DNA of 64,000 bases from Erigeron canadensis (lineage: Eukaryota > Streptophyta > Magnoliopsida > Asterales > Asteraceae), in assembly GCF_010389155.1 (NCBI RefSeq), contig NC_057768.1, positions 18,907,664 through 18,971,663 on the forward strand, given 5' to 3'. A program made the translations under genes and the position numbers. Position 1 is the stretch's first letter; each line of letters opens with the position of its first letter. This document shows positions 22,094 through 32,187 of the stretch, piece by piece. Under the pieces are notes generated by a model that saw only the letters and a program-made list of their open reading frames with translations, was not told the origin of the DNA and did not search any database.

Positions 22094-22733
22094 TGATGAT
22101 ATACCCATACGGAGCTCTAGCTCCGTACCCGAAGCAGAATACGAAGTCATCTTCGTACAGGTAAAGTTACTTATACACATAACGGAGCTTGACCTCCGTT
22201 CAGCATAATCATTCCGGAGCTCTAAAGGAAATAATTACCTAGCTCCGAGGAGATATACAACAAAGGATGGATACAATCTATTCCGTAATTAATCTATTAA
22301 ATATATATATCGAAGCTCCGATATACTCGGACATGGCTTGGTAACAAGATTACCACAAATCTCTTCAAGAAGGAAACAAAATATTCACAAAGGAGGACGA
22401 GATTTACCCTAATTCTCTTACCCTCCTCTCTAAGTTATCTACCCTCTATATAAATAGAGGAGGAGCCTCAGGGCATATTGATATTTTTCATCCACACAAT
22501 TCGTATACATCATACGAACTATACACTAAAACCCTCTCACGAGTTTATTCGACCTCCGGATAAACCCTAAACAAAACCTTCGAAACCCTAAGTCGAACGA
22601 ATCAACTTAGTCATCAAACCATTCGGCGTAAAGCGGTCTCTCCAACCCTATGACCATAAGGGAATCGCCGATAAACACCCACAACCCACCTCACACCTTC
22701 GGTTGTGTCATAGTGCGATTATTTGATCAAACA
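22094..22733 (+). repeat. 3' LTR of Tat-type element
   Basis: 640 bp, matching 17144-17788, with TG...CA ends and a 6-bp deletion near the start relative to the 5' LTR. Followed by the catac duplication at 22734-22738. Confidence 0.92.
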
Positions 22734-22738
22734 CATAC

Positions 22739-23743
22739 CTTTGTGTATACGTTGGGTCGATTTCCATATGATGATGGACTTCATGTATGGAAATCGATTT
22801 GGCGTTAAAGCCCATGTGGGGCATTGTGATTAGTGAGGCCTAAAAACCCCCGGGACCTAAGAATCCCGATATGTGATTAGCGGGGCCTAAGAACCCCTTG
22901 TGTATGAGGCCTAAGGACCTCCGGGACCTAAGAATCCCGATATGTGACATTGATTATGTTGTTTAGCTTATATGGATCCATGTATAGTGTTAAAGGACAA
23001 AGGTGAGTATGTAGGTATGGCTCGACGGGGTCATAGGTTACATATAATAGTCCTTTGTGTGTGGCCCTCCTACGTGTTCATAAATGTATTCACTAAGCCA
23101 TTGATTATAATTTTAGTTGTTTCATCTTTCTTATAGGCGATTCCAGAAGAAGGAACTAAGGTTGTTGTTTAGAGCTTGAAGTAGTGAAAGTTGCTTTTGA
23201 AAGTTTGAAGGTATTGCCATCAAGAATTGGGAAGTTGTAGATACCTAGTTATCCCACGTCTTTATGGCTCTTGACACACTTGGAATTTTGGTAATTTGTT
23301 CTTGATATATATTTCAGCAAAGGTGAACATATGTGGGTCATTTGGAATGACAAAACTTGTATTTTGACTTAAAAAGTGTCAATATGGGTAAATGACCCAT
23401 TTGATTGTGTTCATGAATGTAGATCAAATGGATGTTGTAATTATGTTTGAAAATGTGTCAAATACTTGTTTGTAACTCAGAAATGTTGATTATGAAGTTT
23501 GGTTTTGAAGTTGGAAAGTTGTGGGTTTGATCAAGTGTTAAAATGATGGTTTTTCAGATGTGGGTGCCCACTGCGACGCAATGGGGACTAATCCTCCCAT
23601 TGCGGCGTAGTGAGGATCCTCGAAAATGTTTAGTGTTTTGTTCCCACTGCGGCGCAGTGGGGAATGCAACCTCCCACTGCGGCGAAGTGGGGTACTTTAA
23701 AAAAAAAATTCTTAATTCTTTTAAATTGGGTTGTGTCGTTTCA
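22739..23743 (+). repeat. 3' LTR of gypsy element, right half
   Basis: Continues the 3' LTR after the Tat insertion and matches 11292-12250. It differs by an extra partial duplication around 22838-22950 (blocks 'gggacctaagaatcccgata' twice). It ends TCGTTTCA at 23743, followed by ctgaa. Confidence 0.9.
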
Positions 23744-24170
23744 CTGAACTAAGGTTCCTACACCAAAGAAGCTGAACTTAGCTTCTTATATTAAAAGAAG
23801 TTGAACTTAGGTTCTTACACCAAAGAAGCTAAACTTAGCTTCTTATGATAAAAGAAGCTGAACTAAGGTTCCTACACCAAAGAAGCTGAACTTAGCTTCT
23901 TATGACTAAAAGAAGCTGAACTTAGGTTCTTACACCAAAGAAGCTGAACTTAGCTTCTTATGATAAAAGAAGCTGGACTAAGGTTCCTACACCAAAGAAG
24001 CTGAACTTAGCTTCTTATGATTAAAAGAAGCTGAACTTAGGTTCTTACACTAAAGAAGCTGAACTTAACTTAGGATAAAAGAAGCTAAACTTAGCTCCTC
24101 CTGCCAAAGAAGCTGAACTTAGCTCCTCATGCCAAAGAAGCTGAACTTAGTAAAATGTTTAAAGTCTGGC
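23744..24170 (+). repeat. Tandem array of hairpin-forming AGAAGCT units
   Basis: About seven to eight units of roughly 57-60 bp alternating 'aagaagctgaacttagcttc' with 'aagaagctgaactaaggttc' or 'cttaggttcttacac'. AGAAGCT and AGCTTCT in the same unit are complementary. The array starts before the gypsy insertion (10320-10368), so it belongs to the outer Tat-type element, in the tandem-repeat zone near its antisense gene. Confidence 0.8.
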
Positions 24171-24289
24171 CAAAGAAGCTAATACGCAACACAATAGCCT
24201 CCTGACTATACATGGTTTCTTATCCAAAATTGTGCAATCATAAACAACACACAATGAAGAGATAAAGGCAAATACAATAACCAAAAGAA

Positions 24290-25330
24290 TCAATTTGCAC
24301 TAAACGCTTCCAAAGCTTTGGTACTTTTACCCTTACCGAGTCCACTCAAGGAAGGAAGAGGCTTACCCCCATCAACAAGTTTTATACCCCGAACAGGTGG
24401 GTTCGGAAGAGCACCCATAAGCGTGCGAGTGATAGAACGTTTGGGAACTGATATAGCACCTTCATCTCTAAGAGATGGAGCTAGCGAAATAGAAGAACCA
24501 TGAGAAACAAGCTCTCTTTTTGGTAGGACCATATACCGTACTAAAAGCTACATCCGTAGCGGGTTCTGGAGCAGCATAGTGAGTAGCACTCCTAGCATCA
24601 ACGCTAGGCTCTGGAGCAATGTTTACAACCTCATTTGTTGTAGAGGCAAAAATAATCTCGGTGAAGTTCCCAAGACGAACAACTTTCAAGTCCTATAACT
24701 ACAAAGAAAGAGCAAGCAAGGATGATGGGCCCAAGACTTAGAAAAACCAGCAAGATAGGGGATGGGTTTTGGAACCGCCCGATATCGTAAAGGATACTCA
24801 GTCATAACATTCACCAGAGACATGTCAAAACCATCAATAGGAAGCTCAACAGACATGTTCCCCTTTGATTTCTCACGAATAAATACGAGCATGAGGAAAG
24901 CCAAGAGGTATCACTAAAGCATATATCTAAAAAAACCTAAGCTCAAACCCTTAATAGAATCCGCTACCCATTCATGCACTCTCCAACCTTATCTTTCGAA
25001 CACTTTTTAAAAGATATCAATTTCCCGTCTTAACTAACTCAAAGAGCCTCCTAAACAAAGTGAAAGTTGGCTCCCCACCGTGATCCTGGCAACCAAATTC
25101 GAATATACCTATCCTAATGTTGTCGTAGGGGTTGACTTACGAGACATGGACCCGAAAATGTTCAAAAATGGAACAATAAAAATTAGTAATGGGAGCCCAA
25201 TGTTACCCACCTCCAATGGTGAACAATAGAGGGTAATCTTTCCATCCGGAACATTAGTGGCTATATGATGACGCTCCAGAAGCATATAACCTAAGCCAAG
25301 AGGGAACCTAGGAAAGAACCTAGTTGTTTG
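24290..25330 (-). pseudogene. Antisense gene of outer Tat-type element, decayed
   Basis: Minus-strand fragments read in order from right to left. About 25330-25190 gives LLERHHIATNVPDGKITL-like sequence followed by LEVGNIGLPL; about 25100-25020 gives GGEPTFTLFRRLFELVKTGNW. Both resemble the PF04195-type 'putative gypsy type transposon' domain. Downstream open pieces are 24904-24686, 24689-24468 and 24532-24290 (VPKRSITRTLMGALPNPP). Frames are interrupted repeatedly and introns are not resolved. The probable last exon is at 9731-9964, across the gypsy insertion. Confidence 0.5.
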
Positions 25331-25439
25331 CGATCTAAACTACAAGTTTGCAAATGTAAGTCGTTTTTGCCATGAAGAAAGTGAAATATGAAAATAAACC
25401 TGAAGTAGATAGATAGTTGGATATTTGAAAGATGCAAGG

Positions 25440-25750
25440 GGGATCGAGGCAAACAAAGAAGCTCCGGATCAAAGCACTCGAGAGCTACGGATCGAAAAAG
25501 TAAAAGAACTCCGGTTTAAATGGGGTCCAGAACGAGGCAGTAAAGAAGCTCCGATTTAAAGGGCTCCGGATCGAAGCACTTAGGGAGCTCCAGAATGAAA
25601 CAATAAAGAAGCTTAGGTTTAATAAGGCTCCGGATCGAAGAAAGTGAGAAGCTCCAGTCTAAGATGACTCCAGATTGGCTGACCAGCTTCGGATTAGGTG
25701 TGCTTCAGATCAGAGCTATTATAGATTTTTGGTCAGGCGTGCTCCAGATG
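25440..25750 (+). repeat. Degenerate GCTCCGGAT repeats
   Basis: About ten spaced copies of GCTCCGGATCGAAG-like or GCTCCAGA-like words, every 25-40 bp. They lie between the antisense gene and the 3' LTR of the outer element. Similar GCTCCG words fill the Tat-type LTRs at 9121, 17144 and 22094. Confidence 0.65.
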
Positions 25751-26063
25751 AGAGCAAGTATAGAGAGGAGAAGTATGTATCAAAGATGAGGGAAAAAGAA
25801 AATGAGGATATGGATCTTTTCTTTTTATAAAAGAAAAGGGGGAGAAGAGAGTACATAACAACATACTCTAATGAAAAGCAAAAGCCCATAGTTCACAAAG
25901 ACCAAACATGACCTGGCCCCAATGGAGTCGGACAACTTCAAGACCCATTACGCGACTAAGCATGATTCGAACCGTGTTTTAAACACGTACACACAAGGTT
26001 CGGATCGATGAGTTAAATTCGAGAAATATGCATCAAACTTAGCATTATGAGAACATCAACACT
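25751..26063 (+). other. Spacer before outer 3' LTR
   Basis: Non-coding; upstream (minus-strand) promoter side of the decayed antisense gene. No further motif recognised. Confidence 0.5.
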
Positions 26064-26561
26064 AAGATGGGGGGCTTGATAGTGTATGACAATACATAGT
26101 CCCAGTCAAAGCTAGTCAACCCCTTGACTTGATCAACAAGACTAAATAAAACGTGCTTTGGGGAGTGGACTGTGCTGTGGACCAGGCTCCGGACCAAGCA
26201 CCGGACCGCAAAGGAGATCGTCACTTAAAAGACATGCAGCCGACCAACCGTACAAGGTGACGTAATATTAAACCAATCCTTTTCAAAGAAGGTACATTCT
26301 CAATGGGCTCCAGACCGTACCGCTGGGTCTCAGAAGACAAGTACTCATACCTTGTCTCCTTGGCCTCTATAAATACTCGCCTCAATCACTCATTTGAGGC
26401 AGATGATTTCACACACTCACACATTTCGCTCTGATAATTTGGTGGCGTGGACTAATGTCTATCACCGGAAGGGAACCGCCAACAAACATTATCAGGCTTC
26501 TTCTGACCCCTCCTCAAGCAAGCTCACCCCCAGTAATTAGACGATGAAATACGTTTAAACA
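26064..26561 (+). repeat. Polypurine tract and 3' LTR of outer Tat-type element
   Basis: The purine tract AAGATGGGGGGCT (26064-26076) has the same core as at 22082-22093 and is followed by TGATAGTGTATG. A TATA box, CCTCTATAAATAC, is at 26365-26377. The end is put at TTTAAACA (26561) because related LTRs end in AAACA; this end is less sure than the start. Length about 485 bp. Confidence 0.65.
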
Positions 26562-26734
26562 ATCATCACCGACACCATTAGACCGCCTTCCCCACCACCG
26601 CCGCCGCATTGCGCGGGTACCATGCTCGTTTTAAATAAACTAACCAATTTGAATAAATTATAAGTCCATCATAGCTATAATCCGTAAATTTCTTTACTTT
26701 TATTGTTCTTAAGAATCATAGTAAATGAAAACAA
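26562..26734 (+). other. Spacer with GC-rich Helitron-like hairpin end
   Basis: CCGCCGCATTGCGCGGGTACCATGCTCG at about 26599-26628 contains a CCGC-ATT-GCGCGG hairpin of the kind found near Helitron 3' ends. A near copy in opposite orientation is at 39845-39872. No clear CTRR end. Confidence 0.4.
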
Positions 26735-26990
26735 TGTTACCTTTTTGAAAGATATCAATAAGAACTCGGTCAGTTATGTAATCAAGGTTAAGATATTGCT
26801 TCTTTGAAATAGTTAGTATAAAAGAAACTTTGTTACATTATCCAGCATTCCAGCCAGTATTTACATAAATATCTAAATTCCTTTTTAGTATATTAATACA
26901 TTTTAACATATAAGTATTTTTTTTCCAAACCTAATTTTTATATTGATAATGTTGTAAAACTCGTGTATATGACACGGGTCTAAAATCCTG
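26735..26990 (+). mobile_element. Helitron-like 3' end (plus orientation)
   Basis: About 255 bp that align with the reverse complement of 34640-34920 over most of their length. Near the right end is CGTGTATATGACACG, a hairpin, then GGTCTAA and AATCCTG. In the partner copy the end reads AATCTAG followed by T, the CTAG-T usual for Helitrons. No coding capacity. Confidence 0.5.
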
Positions 26991-27530
26991 TATATAATAA
27001 AAGACAATTGATTTAACCTCAAAATATATCTATGATACTTTATAAAACAAATTCAACCCCTCTCCTTACTTAATTAAGATTTTGAAATACCTGAATTACC
27101 TCTACAAATTCAACATTCTTCTTATTCATCTACTAAATGTACCAAAAATACCCCTAACAACTTCAACCTACTCAAATTTACGGTCAAACTCTATTATAAT
27201 TATCTATCCACATCTATATATATTATACAACAAATCTCATTTGGTTGAAATTGAAGTTCCGATATTCCACAATTCATCAAAACCACGTTATATCAGTAAA
27301 TTACACTACTTGCCACCACCACCATCACCAACAATCGTCGCCGCCAACACCATCGCCACTGCCACCGTCGTCGTTGTCACCGCACACCAACATTCGTTAT
27401 TGCCACTGTCACTGCCATTACATCGCCATCACCATCGTCACCTGCACCACCGCCGCTACCGCCGCACGCCACCACCACCCATCATTGTCGTTACCGTCAC
27501 ATTGCGCGGATATCGTTTTAGTATAAAAAT
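26986..27530 (+). mobile_element. Non-autonomous Helitron-like element, triplet-rich interior
   Basis: Starts TCCTGTATATAATAAAAG, an AT-rich TC start of Helitron type. The interior (27310-27500) is made of CAC, ATC and GCC triplets, giving false His/Pro-rich open frames. It ends with CACATTGCGCGGATATCG and TTTTAGT at about 27525. A relative lies on the minus strand at 36714-37130. Non-coding. Confidence 0.45.
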
Positions 27531-27763
27531 GCAAACCACTAATTGACCCATCGGATACAAAAGTTTAAATATGTGACATAATCATAAAAATATTATTTTT
27601 TAGTTATATAGAAAAATTTATCGTGGATATTTAAAAAATATATTTCAAATAATACTACCCTTTATACGAATGAAAAAAACAACAAAACCAAAAAGTAAAT
27701 ACTCCGTAAGTAACAAGAAGAAAAAGAAAGCGGGGGAAAGAATATATCATCAACAACATCATC

Positions 27764-28069
27764 ATGTCAGGAGATTGGTTGGGGGAGGTACCGACGGCGT
27801 GCGAGAGGGTTTATAAATCGTTACTGCAGTGCCACCGGCGTGTCCCAATCGGTGTTCGTGAAACCACTTGCCGTCACTTGAATCGTTCCCTTGCGGAATG
27901 CATGATTTCATATATTTGCCCCAATCAATCAGAGGCTGTTAAAAACCTATGCGGCCCTAATCATAATAATAATTCGGGAACCGCCCTAAAACGTTCCCAA
28001 TGTCAACAAGCCCAGATCTCTCTCGCCACTTGCATCTCTTTTCATCAGCAGCCTGGCCCACTGCGTTAA
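27764..28069 (+). CDS. CX9C-motif (CHCH-like) small protein, probably mitochondrial intermembrane space
   Basis: A 101-residue protein in one exon, ATG at 27764, TAA at 28067. Its eight cysteines pair as C13-X9-C23, C36-X9-C46, C52-X10-C63 and C80-X9-C90. Repeated CX9C is the hallmark of coiled-coil-helix proteins that the Mia40/Erv1 relay oxidises in the mitochondrial intermembrane space; many help assemble respiratory complexes. No cleavable presequence is visible, as expected for that import route. The second-helix sequences (CRHLNRSLAECMI, CQQAQISLATCIS) are regular amphipathic segments. The frame is uninterrupted and differs in composition from the neighbouring repeats. It is the only likely host gene here. 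The exact orthologue was not identified, and introns in the untranslated regions cannot be excluded. Confidence 0.8.
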   Translation: MSGDWLGEVPTACERVYKSLLQCHRRVPIGVRETTCRHLNRSLAECMISYICPNQSEAVKNLCGPNHNNNSGTALKRSQCQQAQISLATCISFHQQPGPLR

Positions 28070-29969
28070 AACACCGCAGTGGCAGACATTTGGGCCCGTG
28101 TCGGGTCTGCGGTTCTTTTATTTTTATTATGGCTGAAAAAGTATCAAAATTCGGCTACAAGGGAGGATCTTACCAATACAACAACTAGTGGTGGTTAACT
28201 CTACTCATATTACCTGTTCATTTTTAAGTTTTAGCATGTCAAATTACTATATTATACTTTGATTACTTTTGTACATAATTACCTAAATGATGTTTCTTAG
28301 CAGTTGTTAATCTAGGACATTTCCCTTTTTTCTTATTAGTAGATTTTAGTTTCACTCTGATTACTTCTGTATAATTTCATTTTATGTACTCTAGTGGTGT
28401 TTGTTACATTATATACTGATACAAGATATTTGGTCTTCTGTTTGCGCTCTGTTTCGACTATCTCCAGTACATATTGTGCACCGTCCCAGGCTTTCATTTG
28501 TATATTTTGTTAGCGGTGGTTGTTTTTGTAGACGGCAAAGGAACTTGACCAAACGAGGATACCTATTTGTTTGGATGATTAGAGTATCTATCTCTACATA
28601 GGACCACGGTCTTTAAGTTCTTAAATGATGATTGATGGATTGGAGGTATTTGGCGTTCGCAGGATTGATAGAAAAATCAACTTTATTAAGACTTGGTGTA
28701 TATAAACAAGATGTTTAGCTGAATCATAGAGGACAAAACAATGGATTTCTTTGGCAAGTCAACTGAGCACTTAAAGAGACCAAGTATGAAAGATTGAGCT
28801 GCTTTGTACTTGTTTCAACTGGCTGATGGAAGGCGTTGACTGCGATAAGATCAAGGAGGGTCTCAAATATCTTAAGGAAAAAAGTATGCAAAGTGGTAGA
28901 CCGAGTATAACTTCAGGTAGGGAGCTTAAGGCAGTTAGGATAAGAGTTGGGAAACGAATCTACCACTGTATGTAGGTGCAAATCATTGTTTATGCAAGAG
29001 TGTTGCGAAAAATCTTGCTGGTTTTGACCAATGATTTTAATACTTAATGTGTGATAGTCAAGAAAATTAAGTTTTGAGTATGACGATTTGTAAGTTAACT
29101 GCAGGTTAAAGAAGAGGAAACGTGTTGTTAGAAGATGCATTTGCAAGCAAAGGTCATGGTAAAAGATGAGACGCCAAGAAAGGTCACTTGGGCATGACAG
29201 GAGAAGGCCACAGGTTATTTTAATTAAGGTTGTTGAATAGACTCTGGTATTTTAACTCGGGTAGTTTTGGAACAAGGTTACTCGTGTTCATGAGGAAATG
29301 GAATCAGTCAATATGTCTACTGATTAAATCGTCAGTTGTTTGTATTGAAATTACCATATATCAGAAATTCAAGTTGTACAGACAAAATCTTGAAGCAGAG
29401 CATGTGTAGAAGATGAGACTTGGCTTTCATATTCGCTATTTTGACATCGTAGTATCGGTGTACTCAATGGTAAATTTTTCCACAGGAAACATAACTGTTA
29501 AGAGATATGCATGTTAAGAGATATGCAGATGTTATGCTCCAAGGAAGGATCCACAAAATAGCTTTCCAGAAGAAGCAAGCCCAGCCAAGGAGCCATTGGA
29601 GTCACTTATATCTTTGGGTAAGCACTGTTTTTATTATTTTCATCAATCAATCAATCATTGACTATTCTAGAAGAACATGGGGTTTTTTTCCAAGTAGAAA
29701 TTCAAACGCATTCTCTATTTTCTAGAAATTTAAACACGATACATAGAAGAGTTGATCTCCATTAAGAGCATGGGCGGAGCTAGAAATTGTCGAACAGGTT
29801 CAAAACTAACGACTAATAATGTTTGTTTGCAAAGTTTGTGGGCTGATCACTAGAATTATACTAATTGTATGCTGAATTTTTTTACCTCCTCGGCATAAGG
29901 TGGCTCCACCTCTTTTTAAGAGATTTATAAAAATATATACATATATATATATATATGGGGGAAGTGAAT
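28070..29969 (+). other. 3' flank of the CX9C gene; no second gene recognised
   Basis: The first 500 bases or so are probably 3' UTR and AT-rich flank. Short open frames near 28000-28188, 28401-28601 and 29507-29725 have no recognisable domain and no support. A possible splice donor context (CTTTGGGTAAGC near 29615) is not enough to call an exon. An (AT)n run is at 29934-29956. Confidence 0.5.
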
Positions 29970-30133
29970 ATAAGGTTGTCTCATACCTAAGCTTAGGTAT
30001 GTAACCCCTCACCCCATTTTTTTAAACCATAAAATTCATGGGGGCATGTGATTTATTTATTATACAACAAATATTAAAAAAATTGATATGTGAGGGGTTC
30101 CATTACCTAAGCTTAGGTACGGGACCACCTTAT
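29970..30133. mobile_element. Short inverted-repeat element (MITE-like), 164 bp
   Basis: Terminal inverted repeats of about 42 bp: ATAAGGTTGTCTCATACC at the left and the complement of GGTACGGGACCACCTTAT at the right. Each arm contains the perfect palindrome CCTAAGCTTAGG and ends with AACCCCTCA. The interior is AT-rich and non-coding. No clean target duplication was seen (gtgaat / gtgatt at best). Confidence 0.75.
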
Positions 30134-32168
30134 GTGATTTATATTAAGAAGGCATAAGGAGAGTATTTGCAAAGGGCTATCCAAGAGTGAGTTTGAGGAT
30201 TCTTACTATAAAAGCATTTTTGGTGTTAATTCATATCTTAAGTTTTATTTTTCATTATAGTGAGTTGTGCCAGACCAATATGTTTACAACAGGAATGACT
30301 GGATATGAGTTTATTTGTAATATGATTTTATGCTTTTTAATTAGTTTTAGGGTTATAGCAGGCTTTAGAATAAATAGTATGACGTCCAGATATCTGTTTA
30401 TTAACATTATGCATCATATGTTAAAGTTGAGACATGGCCTAATATTAAGAGATCATAATAGAAACAAAACAACATGGTTAAACTTTAAATCATAGACAGG
30501 AAAGGTTTTGTTACCTTTTTATAAGTCTTAATTCCAAGAAATCTTTAACATCTTTTCAAGTTTTCTAAGATGCCAAATGTTAATATATTAATGAATTGGA
30601 ATTTGCTCTTGAGGGGAACATGTAGGAACCGGCCCCCTCCTTTGATTGAAGAAAGAAGTTAGAACACCTTATATGCCTTAAGTTGTAGGCTACTAATAAC
30701 CATCTACCATGTTTTAATGCTGGTTCGCCCCTTTTCAGGTCACTAGACTAGTAAAGGTGTATTGGAACCATTATTGCTTCCGGTTCGGTACTAGTTGGAA
30801 AACAAATTCATCACGTGCAGGTTCCATGGTATGTGTTGTGTGGTGGAGTCTCTCATGGAGATGGTATTTGGTTTTTATTACAAATGATTCGCATATTGCA
30901 TTGTTGTCAGTTTATTTAAAAGCATATTCTAGTGACGTTGGATTGATACCATGCACAAGGTCTGTCTTTGTTATTCATAAGGCAAAAGGGAGTGTATGGT
31001 TAGAGGTGCGGTACCGCACGGGTGCACGGTGCCTCGCGGGAACACCTCTGGTACTGCACAGAACGGAATGGTTAGCTAATCAGGTTAGTAAACATTTTGG
31101 AAGTATTTGATTATAGGTAGAATGATAGTGAAACAGACAAAATTCAAGGTGAAGACACTTTTTTTTAGTGTGGGTTAAAAGTTTGTGAGTATAAAAAACC
31201 GGACTTCTACAATCTTTTAGTTTTGCGGTAATCAATTCGAGAGAACGGGTACTGAATCCGTACCATACCGTATAATATACCGTCACCAAAAGTTAGGAAC
31301 CGAAAATGATACCATTGCTACTGGTAAGGTTTCAATATTTTTCTTTTCTCTTCTTTCAAGACTACCTTCATGGCAATATTGTGTCATTATACTGCTTTGC
31401 TCTGCTGAATTGTCTAGTATACCATGAATAAAACATGACAAATTTTTCCAGTTTGGTTTATGTACACTTCAATATAGCTTGCTTATAATATTTTTATCCA
31501 GGGTGGGCTGTACGGCTGTACCTCAATGGGCCATTGGCATCTATTTTCAGTGTTTTTCATAGTTCTGTGCTGATGAAAGTGCCTTCTACACTGCTTAAGA
31601 AATATATATTTTTCATAGCAACAATAAAATGTCGGTTTGCCAACCAAGACATGGATACGAAACCTAACTGTGCAGCAACATCTGGTTAGGCATATCATGT
31701 ACAATCTCGGTCATTTTTCTACCCTTGGTATATGGCGCTTGCAAACCCTGTCCGCTATGTTGTTCAGTCAGTCAAATCCATCAACTGGTTTTGCTCGACT
31801 GGATTTACAATTCGAGGCATTTATATTTCCTGTTGATTGAGAAGTAAAGGTAGGTGGGGGTCAATGACAAGGTAAAGTTAGTCTCTTTTGAAACAGGTTG
31901 TCTGACATTTTGCATAAGTAGGTTGATAACTTCCTATCAAAATGTTGTATTAAGTATTATAAAGTGTTTTAATATAGATGTATAAATTATTAGGTTTTTT
32001 TAAAAACAAAAGGATAAACCTTTATTCAAACCAAACAAACCTAACCTTTGAAAGTTATGAAAAAATGAAAAATCATGTCTCAAAGAACTCAACCAAACCA
32101 TAGAAACTTCATAGCTATAAAAGTGATATAACCTTCCTAAACTTCTTTTTTCTTTCATATTTTTTTCT
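30134..32168. other. Intergenic, no feature supported
   Basis: AT-rich, with scattered stops in all frames. Short open frames (30187-30495, 30757-31110, 31483-31840) show no domain or codon pattern. A GC-rich patch, GTGCGGTACCGCACGGGTGC, near 31002-31021 is palindromic in part. Confidence 0.5.
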
Positions 32169-32187
32169 TATAACTTCTCGTATATAA
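32169..32187. repeat. Target site duplication of LINE, left copy
   Basis: TATAACTTCTCGTATATAA, identical at 32953-32971. Nineteen bases is typical of LINE integration. Confidence 0.9.

Larger units (their letters stand above)
17144..22733 (+). mobile_element. Non-autonomous Tat-type element with antisense gene
   Basis: 5590 bp, flanked by catac on both sides (17139-17143, 22734-22738). LTRs of 645 and 640 bp differ by perhaps 5 percent by eye. The primer site starts at 17790 and a purine tract (GACTGGGGGGCT) ends at 22093. Inside are a dead gag (17857-19224) and, on the opposite strand, a four-exon gene (21665 down to 19607). No protease, RT, RNase H or integrase is seen, so movement needed a helper. 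Antisense genes are known in Retand and Grande; gag-only LTR elements (TR-GAG) are also known. The combination in 5.6 kb is compact. Confidence 0.85.
10364..23748 (+). mobile_element. Ty3-gypsy (chromovirus/Tekay-like) element with target duplication
   Basis: It is bounded by ctgaa at 10364-10368 and 23744-23748. It comprises the 5' LTR (10369-12250), primer site (12254), gag, protease, RT, RNase H and part of integrase to about 16361, then directly LTR sequence. The 3' LTR is split by a Tat-type element at 17144-22733. Integrase C-terminus, chromodomain, purine tract and the first 140 or so bases of the 3' LTR were lost in one deletion. Reading frames contain many stops. Lineage placement is tentative, since the chromodomain that would settle it is gone. 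Confidence 0.85.
9713..26561 (+). mobile_element. Outer Tat-type element, interrupted and truncated
   Basis: This is inferred from three parts: antisense gene fragments on the minus strand at 9731-9964 and 24290-25330, a repeat array split by an insertion (10320-10368 and 23744-24170), and a purine tract plus LTR at 26064-26561. In Tat elements such as Retand, Ogre and Grande, an antisense gene lies between pol and the 3' LTR, and the same layout is seen complete at 17144-22733. The 5' half is absent, ending at the minus-strand LTR border at 9712. The gypsy element 10369-23743 sits inside it. Confidence 0.6.

Noticed and set aside
27082..27546. Open frame of 154 codons, His/Pro/Thr rich, and an overlapping one in another frame
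   Set aside because: Produced by the CAC/ATC/GCC triplet region of a Helitron-like element; both frames are open for the same reason.
28000..28188. Open frame overlapping the end of the CX9C gene, with a late MAEKVSKFGYKGG segment
   Set aside because: Other frame of a real gene plus its 3' flank; the late ATG has no downstream support.
30757..31110. Open frame of 117 codons, Trp/Ser/Val rich
   Set aside because: No recognised domain, no ATG context of note, surrounded by non-coding sequence.
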